Below are positions 16,780 to 24,631 of a stretch of DNA of 30,556 nt, piece by piece. Where the stretch lies: IMG/VR virus record IMGVR_UViG_3300029202_000001, positions 1 to 30,556 of that record. One strand, given 5' to 3'. The number at the start of each line of letters is the position of its first letter. Positions within the stretch are counted from its first letter, which is position 1. Origin of the DNA: a virus. Under the pieces are notes generated by a model. The model had not been told where the DNA came from, did no database searches, and saw nothing but the letters and a program-made list of their open reading frames with translations. Made by a program: the position numbers and the translations under genes.

Positions 16780-17004
16780 ATGGAAATAGCACCAAAAATA
16801 ATAGGAGACCAGTGTTTTTTTAATGATTATATGGTTAGAGTGACAATGGAAGAAAACACCAACTGCATAACATCGGTAGAAATCGTTCATAAAGATGCAT
16901 CACAAATATATACTCTATTGCCAATTGGATTTAAACCCATCAACTACGCAGAACTGATTGCAAAGGTTATTGAAAACGTAGAAAATGGAGGATTTAAACA
17001 ATGA
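16780..17004 (+). CDS. Small plus-strand hypothetical protein, 74 aa
   Basis: The product begins MEIAPKIIGDQCFFNDYMVR, with a beta-type first half (YMVRVTMEENTNCITSVEIV) and a helical end (YAELIAKVIENVENGG). It is the first gene of a three-gene plus-strand cluster that is divergent from the protease gene, with a TATA-like element about 25 bases upstream. Its stop overlaps the next start as ATGA. The inverse orientation within the late minus-strand operon suggests separate timing or regulation. No family is recognised. Confidence 0.6.
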   Translation: MEIAPKIIGDQCFFNDYMVRVTMEENTNCITSVEIVHKDASQIYTLLPIGFKPINYAELIAKVIENVENGGFKQ

Positions 17005-17144
17005 ACGATAAGACTGAGAATACTTGCCACAAATGCAATTATACATGGCCATGTGGTTCTGATAAGAAAAAAGTAACGTGTCCTAGTTGTTTGAGTAAGA
17101 CGGATAATAGGAGGTATTATGATAAACTTGTTAGAAGCCATTGA
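17001..17144 (+). CDS. 47-aa zinc-ribbon protein
   Basis: The start is the ATG at 17001, overlapping the previous stop (ATGA) and preceded by a GGAGG site about 10 bases upstream. The peptide contains CHKCNYTWPCG and, eight residues later, CPSC: a CxxC plus CxxC pair in the spacing of a zinc ribbon. The C-terminus is basic (KTDNRRYYDKLVRSH). Such small ribbons often bind nucleic acid or a protein partner. The function is unknown; overlap, ribosome binding site and cysteine spacing make it a convincing gene. Confidence 0.65.
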   Translation: MNDKTENTCHKCNYTWPCGSDKKKVTCPSCLSKTDNRRYYDKLVRSH

Positions 17145-17217
17145 AACAATATTAAGAGATATGGAAACCAACACACACAGAAAGTTTATCGATAGGATAA
17201 TTACTTTGATATTCTAA
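17119..17217 (+). CDS. 32-aa hydrophobic/amphipathic peptide
   Basis: This short frame begins at ATG 17119 and has a nearly ideal AGGAGGT site 4 bases upstream, which is why I accept it despite its size. It overlaps the end of the zinc-ribbon gene in another frame. The peptide starts MINLLEAIETILRDMETNTH and ends FIDRIITLIF, giving two amphipathic helices. Its end overlaps the end of the 53-aa minus-strand gene by 17 bases. The function is unknown. Confidence 0.45.
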   Translation: MINLLEAIETILRDMETNTHRKFIDRIITLIF

Positions 17218-17362
17218 CAGTTGCAAAAAATCCTTTTGAATCCATCCCCTGCACCAACGAATATCTACCCAAAAACATATTCTTTTTTTCAAAGTGGTCT
17301 AAGATATCCATAGCTCTCTCAAGAACTTTGAACTTTTCTCCGCGTATTGTAATTGAACCCAT
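17201..17362 (-). CDS. 53-aa protein coupled to the MuF gene
   Basis: The ATG at 17362 directly follows the stop of the MuF-like gene. The product starts MGSITIRGEKFKVLERAMDI and ends GFFATVRISK, with a helix (ERAMDILDHFEKKNM) followed by strands. Such short coupled proteins after MuF are common in head operons, but I do not recognise this one. The absence of a gap and the readable alpha/beta pattern support a real gene. Confidence 0.6.
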   Translation of the reverse strand: MGSITIRGEKFKVLERAMDILDHFEKKNMFLGRYSLVQGMDSKGFFATVRISK

Positions 17363-18076
17363 TTATTCACCGGCTGGCAACAGAGCACATCGGCAATTCG
17401 GATGCTGGGGTGGCCTTTCATGATACGAACTGGTAGAAAACACCTTTCCATTTAGGGATGCACAAACATCACAACATCCGGCAGCAGCTAACCACTCAAG
17501 TTTATCATATCCGTATTGACTGTAACGAATTTCAGCAGCTTGATTGAATGCGTGAATGGTTTCAGTACGAGCCATCATCTTAGCTCTTGTGATTCCTATC
17601 TTGTCAACTCTTTCAGTAATGCGTTTTGCAATTACAGAAGGATGCTCACCAAGTCGCACACCTTCGGATATTTCATACATTATCTGACCGTTCAGTTCAT
17701 TGGTGATTTTCTTAAGAGCAGTAAGATTTCTAACTTTTAAAGCATCCAATGCACGCCAGTCGGCAGGCCCCATCTGAGCATCAGTCTTATACATCCTCAA
17801 CAAAGCCCAGTTAATCCCAGTCTGATAAATCTTTTGTACTCTTGAATCCACAATGGCTTTGCCCGGAACAAGAATAACATCATTTGCAGTCTGCTCTACA
17901 TAAGCATCCATTGCGTTCATGTTTGTATAAGTTTCAAGTTGACGAGTAGAATCTTCAAATCTCTTTTTGATTTCAGTGTTATAATTTATGAAAAGTCTTG
18001 CGAGATTGCTGGAATAGATTGAGCGTTGTGTTTTTGTCATTGTAGGGTCTAATAGGTTGGAAGGGGAACGAATCAA
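17363..18076 (-). CDS. MuF-like minor head protein
   Basis: About 237 aa from a TTG at 18076. The frame is open further up to 18121, but the TTG overlaps the stop of the small membrane protein (TTGA) and has a GGTGAT site six bases upstream. The C-terminal third carries the phage Mu gpF motif: ARTETIHAFNQAAEIRYSQ, then GCCDVCASLNGKVF and HPNCRCALL, with paired Cys and His residues likely to bind metal. The N-terminal part is helical. MuF proteins follow the portal and are packaged in small numbers in the head; some carry toxin domains, but none is visible here. Confidence 0.85.
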   Translation of the reverse strand: MIRSPSNLLDPTMTKTQRSIYSSNLARLFINYNTEIKKRFEDSTRQLETYTNMNAMDAYVEQTANDVILVPGKAIVDSRVQKIYQTGINWALLRMYKTDAQMGPADWRALDALKVRNLTALKKITNELNGQIMYEISEGVRLGEHPSVIAKRITERVDKIGITRAKMMARTETIHAFNQAAEIRYSQYGYDKLEWLAAAGCCDVCASLNGKVFSTSSYHERPPQHPNCRCALLPAGE

Positions 18077-18276
18077 GAAAACATCACCCACATACCAGTT
18101 ATATACAAAAATGTAGCACATACACCAAGCAACATAAAAGAAATTCTCTCTATTAGAGAAGGAGCAACGTTTCTTGTTTTAAGCGGTTCTGTTCTTGGTA
18201 GTTTAGGAGTTTCGCTCGAATCTGTATAATTTCTTCTTTCAAGCGGCGCAACTGATAGAAGTGTACGGTTTTTCAT
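18073..18276 (-). CDS. Small membrane protein between portal and MuF
   Basis: A 67-aa protein with a basic, Pro/Thr-rich N-terminal half (MKNRTLLSVAPLERRNY) and one C-terminal membrane segment (about residues 47-66, SFMLLGVCATFLYITGMWVM). It overlaps the portal stop as TAATG and the MuF start by four bases, so it is fully embedded in the head operon. A membrane protein here is unusual. It might aid assembly at the membrane or genome delivery. No family is recognised. Confidence 0.6.
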   Translation of the reverse strand: MKNRTLLSVAPLERRNYTDSSETPKLPRTEPLKTRNVAPSLIERISFMLLGVCATFLYITGMWVMFS

Positions 18277-19493
18277 TATTCCATCCCATCCTCTACAAAC
18301 TCGTCACTATCCTCATACTTTCCATGTCCTAGAATCTCTCTTATCTCATTCCTATGGAAAACCTGGAAAGGATCTATCTGTGGCATCAACTTTGAAATAG
18401 CGTCGACCTTAGCAAGCCAATCGTCTTTTGAAATGTCACCGAAGTTTATACGAACACTTGAAGGGGCTTCCCCGGTTTCAATATCAATAATACGCCTGAA
18501 CAATTGATGGTCGGTCTGAATATTAAAGCGCGTTTGCATTGATTTTATTGTGTTCTCAAATGCTTTCATCTTTGGAGTTCTATCTGAAGTTGCAAGACTT
18601 GAACCTTCTCTGATTACAAGGTCTGAAGGAACGCCAAGGGCACCAAATAAGCGAGTTAATGAAGTTTCAGAATATTCTTGCACACCAAAGCTTGAAGCAT
18701 CTAATTCATTGATAGCTACATCTTGTCGATGAACAAATTCCTTTTTTGCTCCGATGTTCTTAAATGCTGCTGCAACTGCCTTGAGATCATTGTCATTGAC
18801 TTCCTGCCCATCAGCACCAACGATAATATCATATTTGCGAGTTCCGTGTCTTTCAATTGCATGAGCAATGCTTTCGGCAGTTACAGTATCCCTCTTAATT
18901 TCATCAATTGCATATGAAATGAGAGACATTCCCCAAGGACTTTCAACCTGTGGCAAAAGACGAACATGCCAAATTTGTTCAGGTTCAACAATAGCAACAT
19001 CTTTCCACATCATGCCTGTGTGAGTAGTCTGCTTATACTTTTCAATAATAGCATACTTACTTACAGAAGCATCAAAGTTTTTAGGATTACGAGTTACAGT
19101 GCTGTGAAACTTCCCACCTTTGTTTTTAACTATTTCGGCAATACCATCACCAGACACAAGAGAACCCTGACACTGCAAAATAGAAGAAGTTAAGAAGTCA
19201 TACTTTTCAATTGCATCATAAACAACATCAACATGATTCTGATTATCCCCCACAAGTTCAATATCACCATCAATTAGATTCATGAACATATACTCAGGAT
19301 ACCTATTGATTGCAGTTGTGATTAAGCCACCAGATGCATAAATTTTTTGGTTGCGTTCAATATCTGCTTCGGAACGATCTGTTTTTTTATTGAACAAATC
19401 GTTGATTGTCTGCTCTAAATATTGAATTGAGTATGTGTAAAACCTGGGCTTTTGTTCTGCGGCATTTTGTCTGATGAAAGGAAGTTTAAACAT
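18276..19493 (-). CDS. Portal protein
   Basis: A 405-aa protein. The order (terminase, portal, MuF) and length match HK97/SPP1-type portals. Visible features include an N-terminal INDLFNKKTDRSEADIERNQ region, GLITTAINRYPEYMF, LTSSILQCQGSLVSGDG, EPEQIWHVRLLPQVESPWGM followed by SLISYAIDEIKRD (the typical wing/stem boundary), and ETSLTRLFGALGVPSDLVI in the clip/stem portion. It would form the dodecameric ring through which DNA is packaged. An upstream TATA-type motif (19521-19536) and an AGGTG site suggest it can be transcribed independently of the terminase. Confidence 0.85.
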   Translation of the reverse strand: MFKLPFIRQNAAEQKPRFYTYSIQYLEQTINDLFNKKTDRSEADIERNQKIYASGGLITTAINRYPEYMFMNLIDGDIELVGDNQNHVDVVYDAIEKYDFLTSSILQCQGSLVSGDGIAEIVKNKGGKFHSTVTRNPKNFDASVSKYAIIEKYKQTTHTGMMWKDVAIVEPEQIWHVRLLPQVESPWGMSLISYAIDEIKRDTVTAESIAHAIERHGTRKYDIIVGADGQEVNDNDLKAVAAAFKNIGAKKEFVHRQDVAINELDASSFGVQEYSETSLTRLFGALGVPSDLVIREGSSLATSDRTPKMKAFENTIKSMQTRFNIQTDHQLFRRIIDIETGEAPSSVRINFGDISKDDWLAKVDAISKLMPQIDPFQVFHRNEIREILGHGKYEDSDEFVEDGME

Positions 19494-19520
19494 GATGGTG
19501 CACCTATTATTTATATTGGT

Positions 19521-19536
19521 ATGGTTTGTTTATAAA
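19521..19536 (-). promoter_or_regulatory. Promoter-like motif upstream of portal
   Basis: Read on the minus strand this is TTTATAAACAAACCAT. It matches, at 13 of 16 positions, an identical 16-base motif found before the protease gene and upstream of the AbrB-type gene. TATA lies about 40 bases before the portal ATG. Confidence 0.5.
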
Positions 19537-19560
19537 GTTTATCACGCTGAAGTAAGAAGA

Positions 19561-19667
19561 CCACCGTTTTCAAACGGTGGATGAATTACGTCAATTCTCC
19601 AAAACAACAACATAGTATAACTTAACGAAACGTGAACTACCACCCTATGAATAGGGTGGTAGTTCAC
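19561..19667. mobile_element. Two-hairpin palindromic element, possibly IS200/IS605-derived (PATE-like)
   Basis: Two perfect inverted repeats flank about 50 bases of non-coding DNA. The first (19561-19580) has 9-base arms, CCACCGTTT and AAACGGTGG, with a 2-base gap. The second (19632-19667) has 17-base arms, GTGAACTACCACCCTAT and its complement, with a 2-base gap, and its right arm contains the TerL stop codon. Paired terminal hairpins without a gene are the form of palindrome-associated elements derived from IS200/IS605 transposons in archaea. No tnpA or tnpB is present. A packaging signal or an RNA processing site are alternatives. The palindromes are seen; the origin is inferred. Confidence 0.5.
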
Positions 19668-20986
19668 TGTAGTATCACGGATGGATTAAAGCCGGAACGT
19701 GTCAATTCTGGCAACAATGAATAGAATGCCCACACAAGCGCATCCACTCTATCAGGGGAACTACTTATCCCAGGAACCCAGTCACACATCTGATCTTCAA
19801 GCTGTGGGAAAGAACCTACATGATGTATACGGCCCTGTTCGTACAATGCACTTATGGGTTCGGCTCTTGTTTGCTTACCTCTTGATGCATGAACATCTCT
19901 GAAAGGTACATTTGCATCAATGGTTTTTACAGTATGTTCAACCATCTCGCCGCCGTTGTTAGTTTCACCAACAATAAAATTAGCTTCGTGTTTGTTATAA
20001 GCAGCTATAGCATTTGCAGCCCATTGTTTTGGAGGAAGATGACATGTATAATCCCCGATAACATAACCATGCTTTAAAACATCAATACCAGCTACTATGA
20101 TACCCGTATCGTCTGAACCTTCCTTTGACGTGGCTGCCGGATCAATTGCAACAACAACTCTTGTCAGCTTTGGCATATTTGATACTCTATACAAATCAAT
20201 GTTTGACCTTTGCCACAACGCATCTGGATTATCATCCAAAATCTCAGCATTCAATTCCTGACGACCAAGGCGGGTCCCTTCATACCTGCTAATAATGGTA
20301 TCCATAAAAGCAGGTGCCAGGTTCAAAGCATTATCGTACGTGGTACCCCTAGTTGTTATTGTTGCAGAATCTTTTAAAATTGTTTTGACTAAAGGAATGG
20401 GTTTAGGAGTAGTTGTAATCACACACCTCGGATCATCTCCCAATCTAAAACCAAATTGAAACATGTCCCACGTTTCTTGGGGATATTTCCACGCAGCCAA
20501 TTCATCACACCAAGCAGTATCACACTGAGGACCTCTTAACCTCTCAGGTTCTTCAGCACTAAACAAAAGAGCAATTGCACCGTTGTGAAATGTTACTTTC
20601 CTTTTTGATGGTTCGTATAGTGGTTTTTGTTCAGGTGGAAAAACAGAGAGTAATCCAGATTCACCCTCAACCATTGTATCTCTAACATCTGAAGCAGTTG
20701 GACCAATCAAATGAATGTGTTTTGATTTACCAGATTCAACTCTTTCGCGAATCCATTCTGCTCCAGTCCTGGTCTTTCCAAAACCACGGCCCGCAAGAAG
20801 TAACCAATTGCGCCAATCTCCCAAAGGTTCAAACTGATTACGCCGGCCCCAAAAATGCCAATCATATTCTAAAAAAGCAAGTTCTTCATCTGAAAAATCA
20901 TTCAGAATCAGATTTCTTTCCACTTCTGGAAGAGATGCTAGATATTCGGCTTGTGATGCGTTCTCTGACATCTGACACGTTGACAT
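19664..20986 (-). CDS. terL: Large terminase subunit (TerL)
   Basis: A 440-aa packaging motor. The ATPase part has Walker A AGRGFGKT (residues 65-72), Walker B CDTAWCDE (155-162, acidic pair 161-162) and a TTTP coupling motif (191-194). The nuclease part has AIDPA (Asp 282), GETNNGG (Glu 341) and a late DRVDAL (Asp 412 and 415), giving the acidic RNase H-like site. It cuts concatemeric DNA and pumps it through the portal. The first ATG at 20986 overlaps the small terminase gene by 89 bases; another ATG lies five codons in. Its stop codon lies in a 17-base-arm palindrome. Confidence 0.95.
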   Translation of the reverse strand: MSTCQMSENASQAEYLASLPEVERNLILNDFSDEELAFLEYDWHFWGRRNQFEPLGDWRNWLLLAGRGFGKTRTGAEWIRERVESGKSKHIHLIGPTASDVRDTMVEGESGLLSVFPPEQKPLYEPSKRKVTFHNGAIALLFSAEEPERLRGPQCDTAWCDELAAWKYPQETWDMFQFGFRLGDDPRCVITTTPKPIPLVKTILKDSATITTRGTTYDNALNLAPAFMDTIISRYEGTRLGRQELNAEILDDNPDALWQRSNIDLYRVSNMPKLTRVVVAIDPAATSKEGSDDTGIIVAGIDVLKHGYVIGDYTCHLPPKQWAANAIAAYNKHEANFIVGETNNGGEMVEHTVKTIDANVPFRDVHASRGKQTRAEPISALYEQGRIHHVGSFPQLEDQMCDWVPGISSSPDRVDALVWAFYSLLPELTRSGFNPSVILQ

Positions 20987-21347
20987 TCATTTCACCAGTA
21001 TGTTCCAACTTCTGAGGACCATCAAGACCATAAAGCTTTGATCTACGTTCGCTTATTTTGATACAGGTATTAACGGCTGACAAATCACCATCTTTGACTT
21101 TAGCATATGCCTTGGTCCACAATGAATCCAATCGTTGATTTTCAATCTCTCGATATTCAAGACAAGATTCGTCAACTTCTTCCATTAATCGCTTGAGTTC
21201 ATTCTTTACAAGTTTATATGCATATTCACGTGAACATCCAAGTTCATCGCCTATTTCCTGATAAGAATTACCTGCCTTTTTCATTTCAACTGCTTTTATG
21301 GTTTTCTCAGCAGTCGAAAGTTTTTTCTTTGTATTGTCAGGTGCCAT
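20898..21347 (-). CDS. terS: Small terminase subunit (TerS-like)
   Basis: A 149-aa protein just upstream of, and overlapping, TerL. Near the N-terminus it has a helix-turn-helix (AVEMKKAGNSYQEIGDELGC followed by SREYAYKLVKNEL), the usual DNA-recognition part, then a long helix for oligomerisation (ESCLEYREIENQRLDSLW, AVNTCIKISERRSKLYGLDG). The ISERRSKLYGLDGP phrase is characteristic of small terminases. It would bind the packaging site and recruit TerL. No Shine-Dalgarno site is visible close to the ATG; a TTAAAA element upstream may be a promoter. Confidence 0.8.
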   Translation of the reverse strand: MAPDNTKKKLSTAEKTIKAVEMKKAGNSYQEIGDELGCSREYAYKLVKNELKRLMEEVDESCLEYREIENQRLDSLWTKAYAKVKDGDLSAVNTCIKISERRSKLYGLDGPQKLEHTGEMNVNVSDVRERITSRISSISSRSGKKSDSE

Positions 21348-21465
21348 GTAAACACATCATTGTTAACTTGATTTTAACGCCCGTTTTAAGCAATTTTCTC
21401 TTTAGTGGTATACTTACACCAATTTGCCATAGTTTTTGTCACCACGACTTTCTATGAAGCTTTAA
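21348..21465. other. Short intergenic region upstream of TerS
   Basis: An AT-rich gap of 118 bases with TTAAAA-type sequences on the minus strand that may form a TATA box for TerS. It also contains a 14-codon frame (minus strand, 21386-21430) with a GGTGA site upstream, which I do not call a gene. Packaging sites often lie near terS, so this gap is one candidate, but no palindrome or repeat is visible. Confidence 0.3.
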
Positions 21466-21618
21466 TCATACAAAATGATTACTTGCCTGTTTGACAAACT
21501 CCCATATTGTAGGACATTCATCCGCAATGATCTTTTGATTCTTTGTAGCTTCTTCAAACATTTCCTTCAGTTCATCGACTGAAAATGCAAATTCTATTTT
21601 TGTTCCTCTAAATTCCAT
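21466..21618 (-). CDS. Small acidic hypothetical protein, 50 aa
   Basis: The ATG at 21618 has a GGAG site about 10 bases upstream and follows the winged-helix-like gene by 19 bases. The peptide begins MEFRGTKIEFAFSVDELKEM and continues with a helix (EEATKNQKIIADECPTIWEF), ending VKQASNHFV. It is too short for family recognition. Its position in the same direction between the 87-aa gene and TerS supports a real small gene in one operon. Confidence 0.5.
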   Translation of the reverse strand: MEFRGTKIEFAFSVDELKEMFEEATKNQKIIADECPTIWEFVKQASNHFV

Positions 21619-21637
21619 TATATCATTACTCCTTTAT

Positions 21638-21901
21638 TTAATTTCTTATCAATCTCGTACTATTCGAAGGAATATCAAGAATATCATCAGGTATCCTGTA
21701 TTCTCTAGTCCTACCACAACAATGTCTTTGATTTCCCGTTTCAATCAGCATTTTCATTTGAGTTGCTGCTGATTGATATCTTCTGTTTTTAAGATGTTCT
21801 GGAAGATCACTGTGATAATAAACTCTAATTCCTTCTCGATAGAGTTGTTTAAGCCAGTTGTGAACTTCTGTGATTGATCTTTTGCGACCATTGCTTGACA
21901 T
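21638..21901 (-). CDS. Small winged-helix-like basic protein, 87 aa
   Basis: The sequence has two helices and a basic connector (RKRSITEVHNWLKQLYREGI, then EHLKNRRYQSAATQMKMLIE) followed by a cysteine pair and strand (GNQRHCCGRTREYRIPDDIL). The arrangement of helices, then a likely wing, recalls winged-helix DNA-binding proteins. The start has an excellent GGAGG site 8 bases upstream. A role in regulating late genes such as the terminase operon that follows is possible but is inference. Confidence 0.6.
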   Translation of the reverse strand: MSSNGRKRSITEVHNWLKQLYREGIRVYYHSDLPEHLKNRRYQSAATQMKMLIETGNQRHCCGRTREYRIPDDILDIPSNSTRLIRN

Positions 21902-22133
21902 GATAATTTCCTCCTAACTTTCTAACATTGTAAAACATACAGGGTTTGCAGGGTTTTTGGCTTCCTATTAGCCCCTATATGCATATGTGTATATATTTTA
22001 TTTTTCCCTGTGCGTATATACTTAATTATTACTGCAAACTATGCAAAATGTAGGCATACCTAACGAGAAATTGTTATCTTTTTGTACAACACTTGTTAAG
22101 ATTGCGTAACTTTTGTATAAATGATTTGACAGT
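21902..22133. other. AT-rich intergenic region, promoter or origin candidate
   Basis: No gene of reasonable length is seen in these 232 bases. On the minus strand an AAATAAAATATATAC element near 21988-22002 is a good TATA candidate for the 87-aa gene. There is a self-complementary ATATGCATAT near 21977-21986 and a short direct repeat of CAGGGTTT near 21941-21956. The location between the replication and packaging blocks is also where an origin may lie. None of this is decisive. Confidence 0.4.
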
Positions 22134-22364
22134 TTAATAATTTATAAAGTTCTTGTTTTTTGTTCTAATTGGGAAAGATGCGTTAGTATTTCCAGCGCGT
22201 TGTCTTAGCATCAAAGACATATCACGTACATCTCTGGTATCTAAGATTTTTTGTGTTTGTTCTTCGCACATTTCTTGGTTACATTCGTGACAGATGTATC
22301 CTTGATAGTCTGGATAGTCTACGATGTAGCACCATGCGTCAGTGTTGCATAATGGACATTTCAT
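22134..22364 (-). CDS. Small zinc-finger protein, 76 aa
   Basis: The N-terminus has CPLC (residues 3-6) and, about 20 residues later, CHEC, a CxxC plus CxxC arrangement that should bind one zinc, followed by a basic tail (LRQRAGNTNASFPIRTKNKN). The ATG overlaps the primase-helicase stop as ATGA, so the two are co-translated. It may be a replication accessory or regulatory protein. The family is not recognised beyond the zinc-binding pattern. Confidence 0.65.
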   Translation of the reverse strand: MKCPLCNTDAWCYIVDYPDYQGYICHECNQEMCEEQTQKILDTRDVRDMSLMLRQRAGNTNASFPIRTKNKNFINY

Positions 22365-24631
22365 AGTTTACCCTGCTCCATTTTCTGTATAATCCTCTGC
22401 ACCTGATATTTTGAATCTGGTCTCCATACTCCTGGCACACCATACGCCTGCACTTGTACACCATTCAAAGGTTTAACACGGTGCGGGAATATCTCGTATT
22501 TATCAAGTGCCTGGGTCCATGCCTTAGAGCTTGACGGAATCTTTTCCATATCTACGTCATTAGCTCTCGCCCACATTACAATCACATCTGTGAGCTTATC
22601 CTTTTCGATGTACATTGAACCGTTTCCAAGCTCAATATTTTCATCAATGAACTGGTAGATAGGATCACTGTTAAAGCTCCATCTCTCACGAACTTCTCCG
22701 GCTGTACTCTTTGTTAAAAGTCCATGTGCTCTAATTTGAATTGCGGCTTGTAATACCCTGGAAAAGAACCCTGATATGTTTTCAGGAGTAAATACACGGT
22801 CATAGAAATATGCATCTAAATCAAATCTATAAGGCATGTGAATATATTCCCATCTCTCCCAGAATGCAGTGTCTCGCTGAACACCCTTGTCAACGGTAGG
22901 AGGTGAATTGCATGTGAATACATGGACCGCATGAATAAAGCCCTTATATCCCTGTTCTCGCTTCCTCTCAATCATGTGGTCATGCTTTCCGGTCAATGTC
23001 TTAAATACTCCAGTGTCTTTCATTGGAATGTCTGAAAGATCATCATAAGCATTTACCATCATTCCTTCAAGGTTTGCTATTGAAAATTGTCTTTCGCAAA
23101 GTGCCTGTAGAGATTCCGCTGATATATACTCCGTTCCGAATACTCTGTTCAATAGCTCAAGATAACTTGATTTACCTGCGTGTGGGTCACCCTGGATTAT
23201 ATAAGCCTTCTTGAAAGGTGCACTTCCCAAAGCTTGCAGAATAGCTTGTGCAGGTATTTGATACAGTAAATCTTTTGTACCATTTTCTACATACTTGCTG
23301 ATTACTTCTTTGTGAATTGTGCTACCATCATTCTCTGGATTGTAATTTACAGGATAGCAGTATGTAAACATGTACTTAGGATCATGCGGTAACAACTCAC
23401 AGCATTGTTCTTCAAAGTTTATTCTTACAATGCCATTGTTTACCGGGACCATGTCAGTGTACTGATTAAATGGATACTCAAAATATGGACTTTCAAAAGT
23501 CATATAGTGAATTATTTCCTCGGTTGGTCTCTTCAAAGCACCTGTATAATTCACAGTCTTTGCAATGTCCTGTATCTCAGCTTTTACATGCACTTCTCCG
23601 GGCACATAATGTCCATTCTGGTAAACATAAAGCTGTTTATTAAATGATACCACATTGAGTCTTTTGGTGACACCTTCGGCAATATTTGCGAGTTTTAGTG
23701 AGACGACTACATCACCGTTGTTAAGTGTTTTAGGTGAAAAGTACCTGCGGTATTCATCCTCTATTCCGTCTCCCTTCTCATAGAATTGTGAAAGAATCAC
23801 ATCAGCTTTTATGGTATCTGTCAATGCAGTTGCCTTTGGGTTAATTGCATCTATGCTTTTGATGCTCATATCATAATCATAGTGCTCTCCGAAAATCATG
23901 ATACATAAAAGAATAAGCTGTTTATCATCTGCACCATTGGCTTTGAGTTCTGCAAATAGTGCAAGAGATCTTGCGCGTCCATCTGCACCCCTGAATACAT
24001 CAGTGCGATGATAAAGTTCGTGCTTACCATCTACAAACACTGCATTAAAGAAATTCACAAATGTTCGGCGGCATTTGCTCAATGTCTTTGTAAGTTCACG
24101 GTAAACACCTACGTAACCATTGATATTTTTGATTACTTCTGCGGGTATATTTGGCCTGTTCTCAACATCTCCTTCAATCTTATAAACATCACCACTTTGA
24201 TGTACTGAAGGAGCCATGACAACATTGCCACCATTAGCAAGCATATCAAAGCCCAATGGTTTCTCGTGTGCTAACTGTACGCTTTCATCAAACTTAAAAA
24301 GCCAGTGCCATCTCCCATTGGTGCGATACTGCTTAACCCACTGTGATAAATCAACACCCTCTAAAATGTGCTGCCACATTCCAGGTAAAAACCAATCTAT
24401 ATCCAATACAACAAGATCACTATTCTTTCCACAAACTGCACCAATATTATATTGATTCAAATTGTAGAAATTATTAATTTGGTCATCGGTCGGATGTTCT
24501 TTAAGTTGTGACCATTCTCTAAGAATTGGTTGTTTGCCCGCTGACTTTCCCCCGGCTGTTGGTGGTGTCAAAGGGTGTGTTATTATTCCAATTTCGCGAT
24601 AATGTTTAGCAGCTTCGGATATCTCGGACAT
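22361..24631 (-). CDS. Primase-polymerase / SF3 helicase replication protein
   Basis: About 756 aa from the ATG at 24631, which has GGTGGT upstream; an in-frame start at 24730 exists but overlaps a better small gene. The N-terminus is a Prim-Pol domain: VVLDID (Asp 77 and 79), RWHWLF (His 109) and GGNVVMAPSVH (134-144). The C-terminal half is a D5/SF3-type helicase: Walker A GDPHAGKSS (481-489), acidic Walker B MMVNAYDD (530-531), sensor-like FTCNSPP (Asn 575) and conserved arginines in RDTAFWERW. One chain thus makes primers and unwinds DNA, as in many archaeal viruses and plasmids. It is the central replication gene of the window. Confidence 0.9.
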   Translation of the reverse strand: MSEISEAAKHYREIGIITHPLTPPTAGGKSAGKQPILREWSQLKEHPTDDQINNFYNLNQYNIGAVCGKNSDLVVLDIDWFLPGMWQHILEGVDLSQWVKQYRTNGRWHWLFKFDESVQLAHEKPLGFDMLANGGNVVMAPSVHQSGDVYKIEGDVENRPNIPAEVIKNINGYVGVYRELTKTLSKCRRTFVNFFNAVFVDGKHELYHRTDVFRGADGRARSLALFAELKANGADDKQLILLCIMIFGEHYDYDMSIKSIDAINPKATALTDTIKADVILSQFYEKGDGIEDEYRRYFSPKTLNNGDVVVSLKLANIAEGVTKRLNVVSFNKQLYVYQNGHYVPGEVHVKAEIQDIAKTVNYTGALKRPTEEIIHYMTFESPYFEYPFNQYTDMVPVNNGIVRINFEEQCCELLPHDPKYMFTYCYPVNYNPENDGSTIHKEVISKYVENGTKDLLYQIPAQAILQALGSAPFKKAYIIQGDPHAGKSSYLELLNRVFGTEYISAESLQALCERQFSIANLEGMMVNAYDDLSDIPMKDTGVFKTLTGKHDHMIERKREQGYKGFIHAVHVFTCNSPPTVDKGVQRDTAFWERWEYIHMPYRFDLDAYFYDRVFTPENISGFFSRVLQAAIQIRAHGLLTKSTAGEVRERWSFNSDPIYQFIDENIELGNGSMYIEKDKLTDVIVMWARANDVDMEKIPSSSKAWTQALDKYEIFPHRVKPLNGVQVQAYGVPGVWRPDSKYQVQRIIQKMEQGKL

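Noticed and set aside
19632-19667. Long palindrome as a simple transcription terminator
   Set aside because: No T-rich tract follows on either strand, and archaeal termination relies mainly on T tracts; the portal is expected to be expressed after TerL.
21386-21430. 14-codon minus-strand frame with a GGTGA site upstream of TerS
   Set aside because: It is too short, has no coupling to neighbours, and a chance match to the ribosome binding site is likely.
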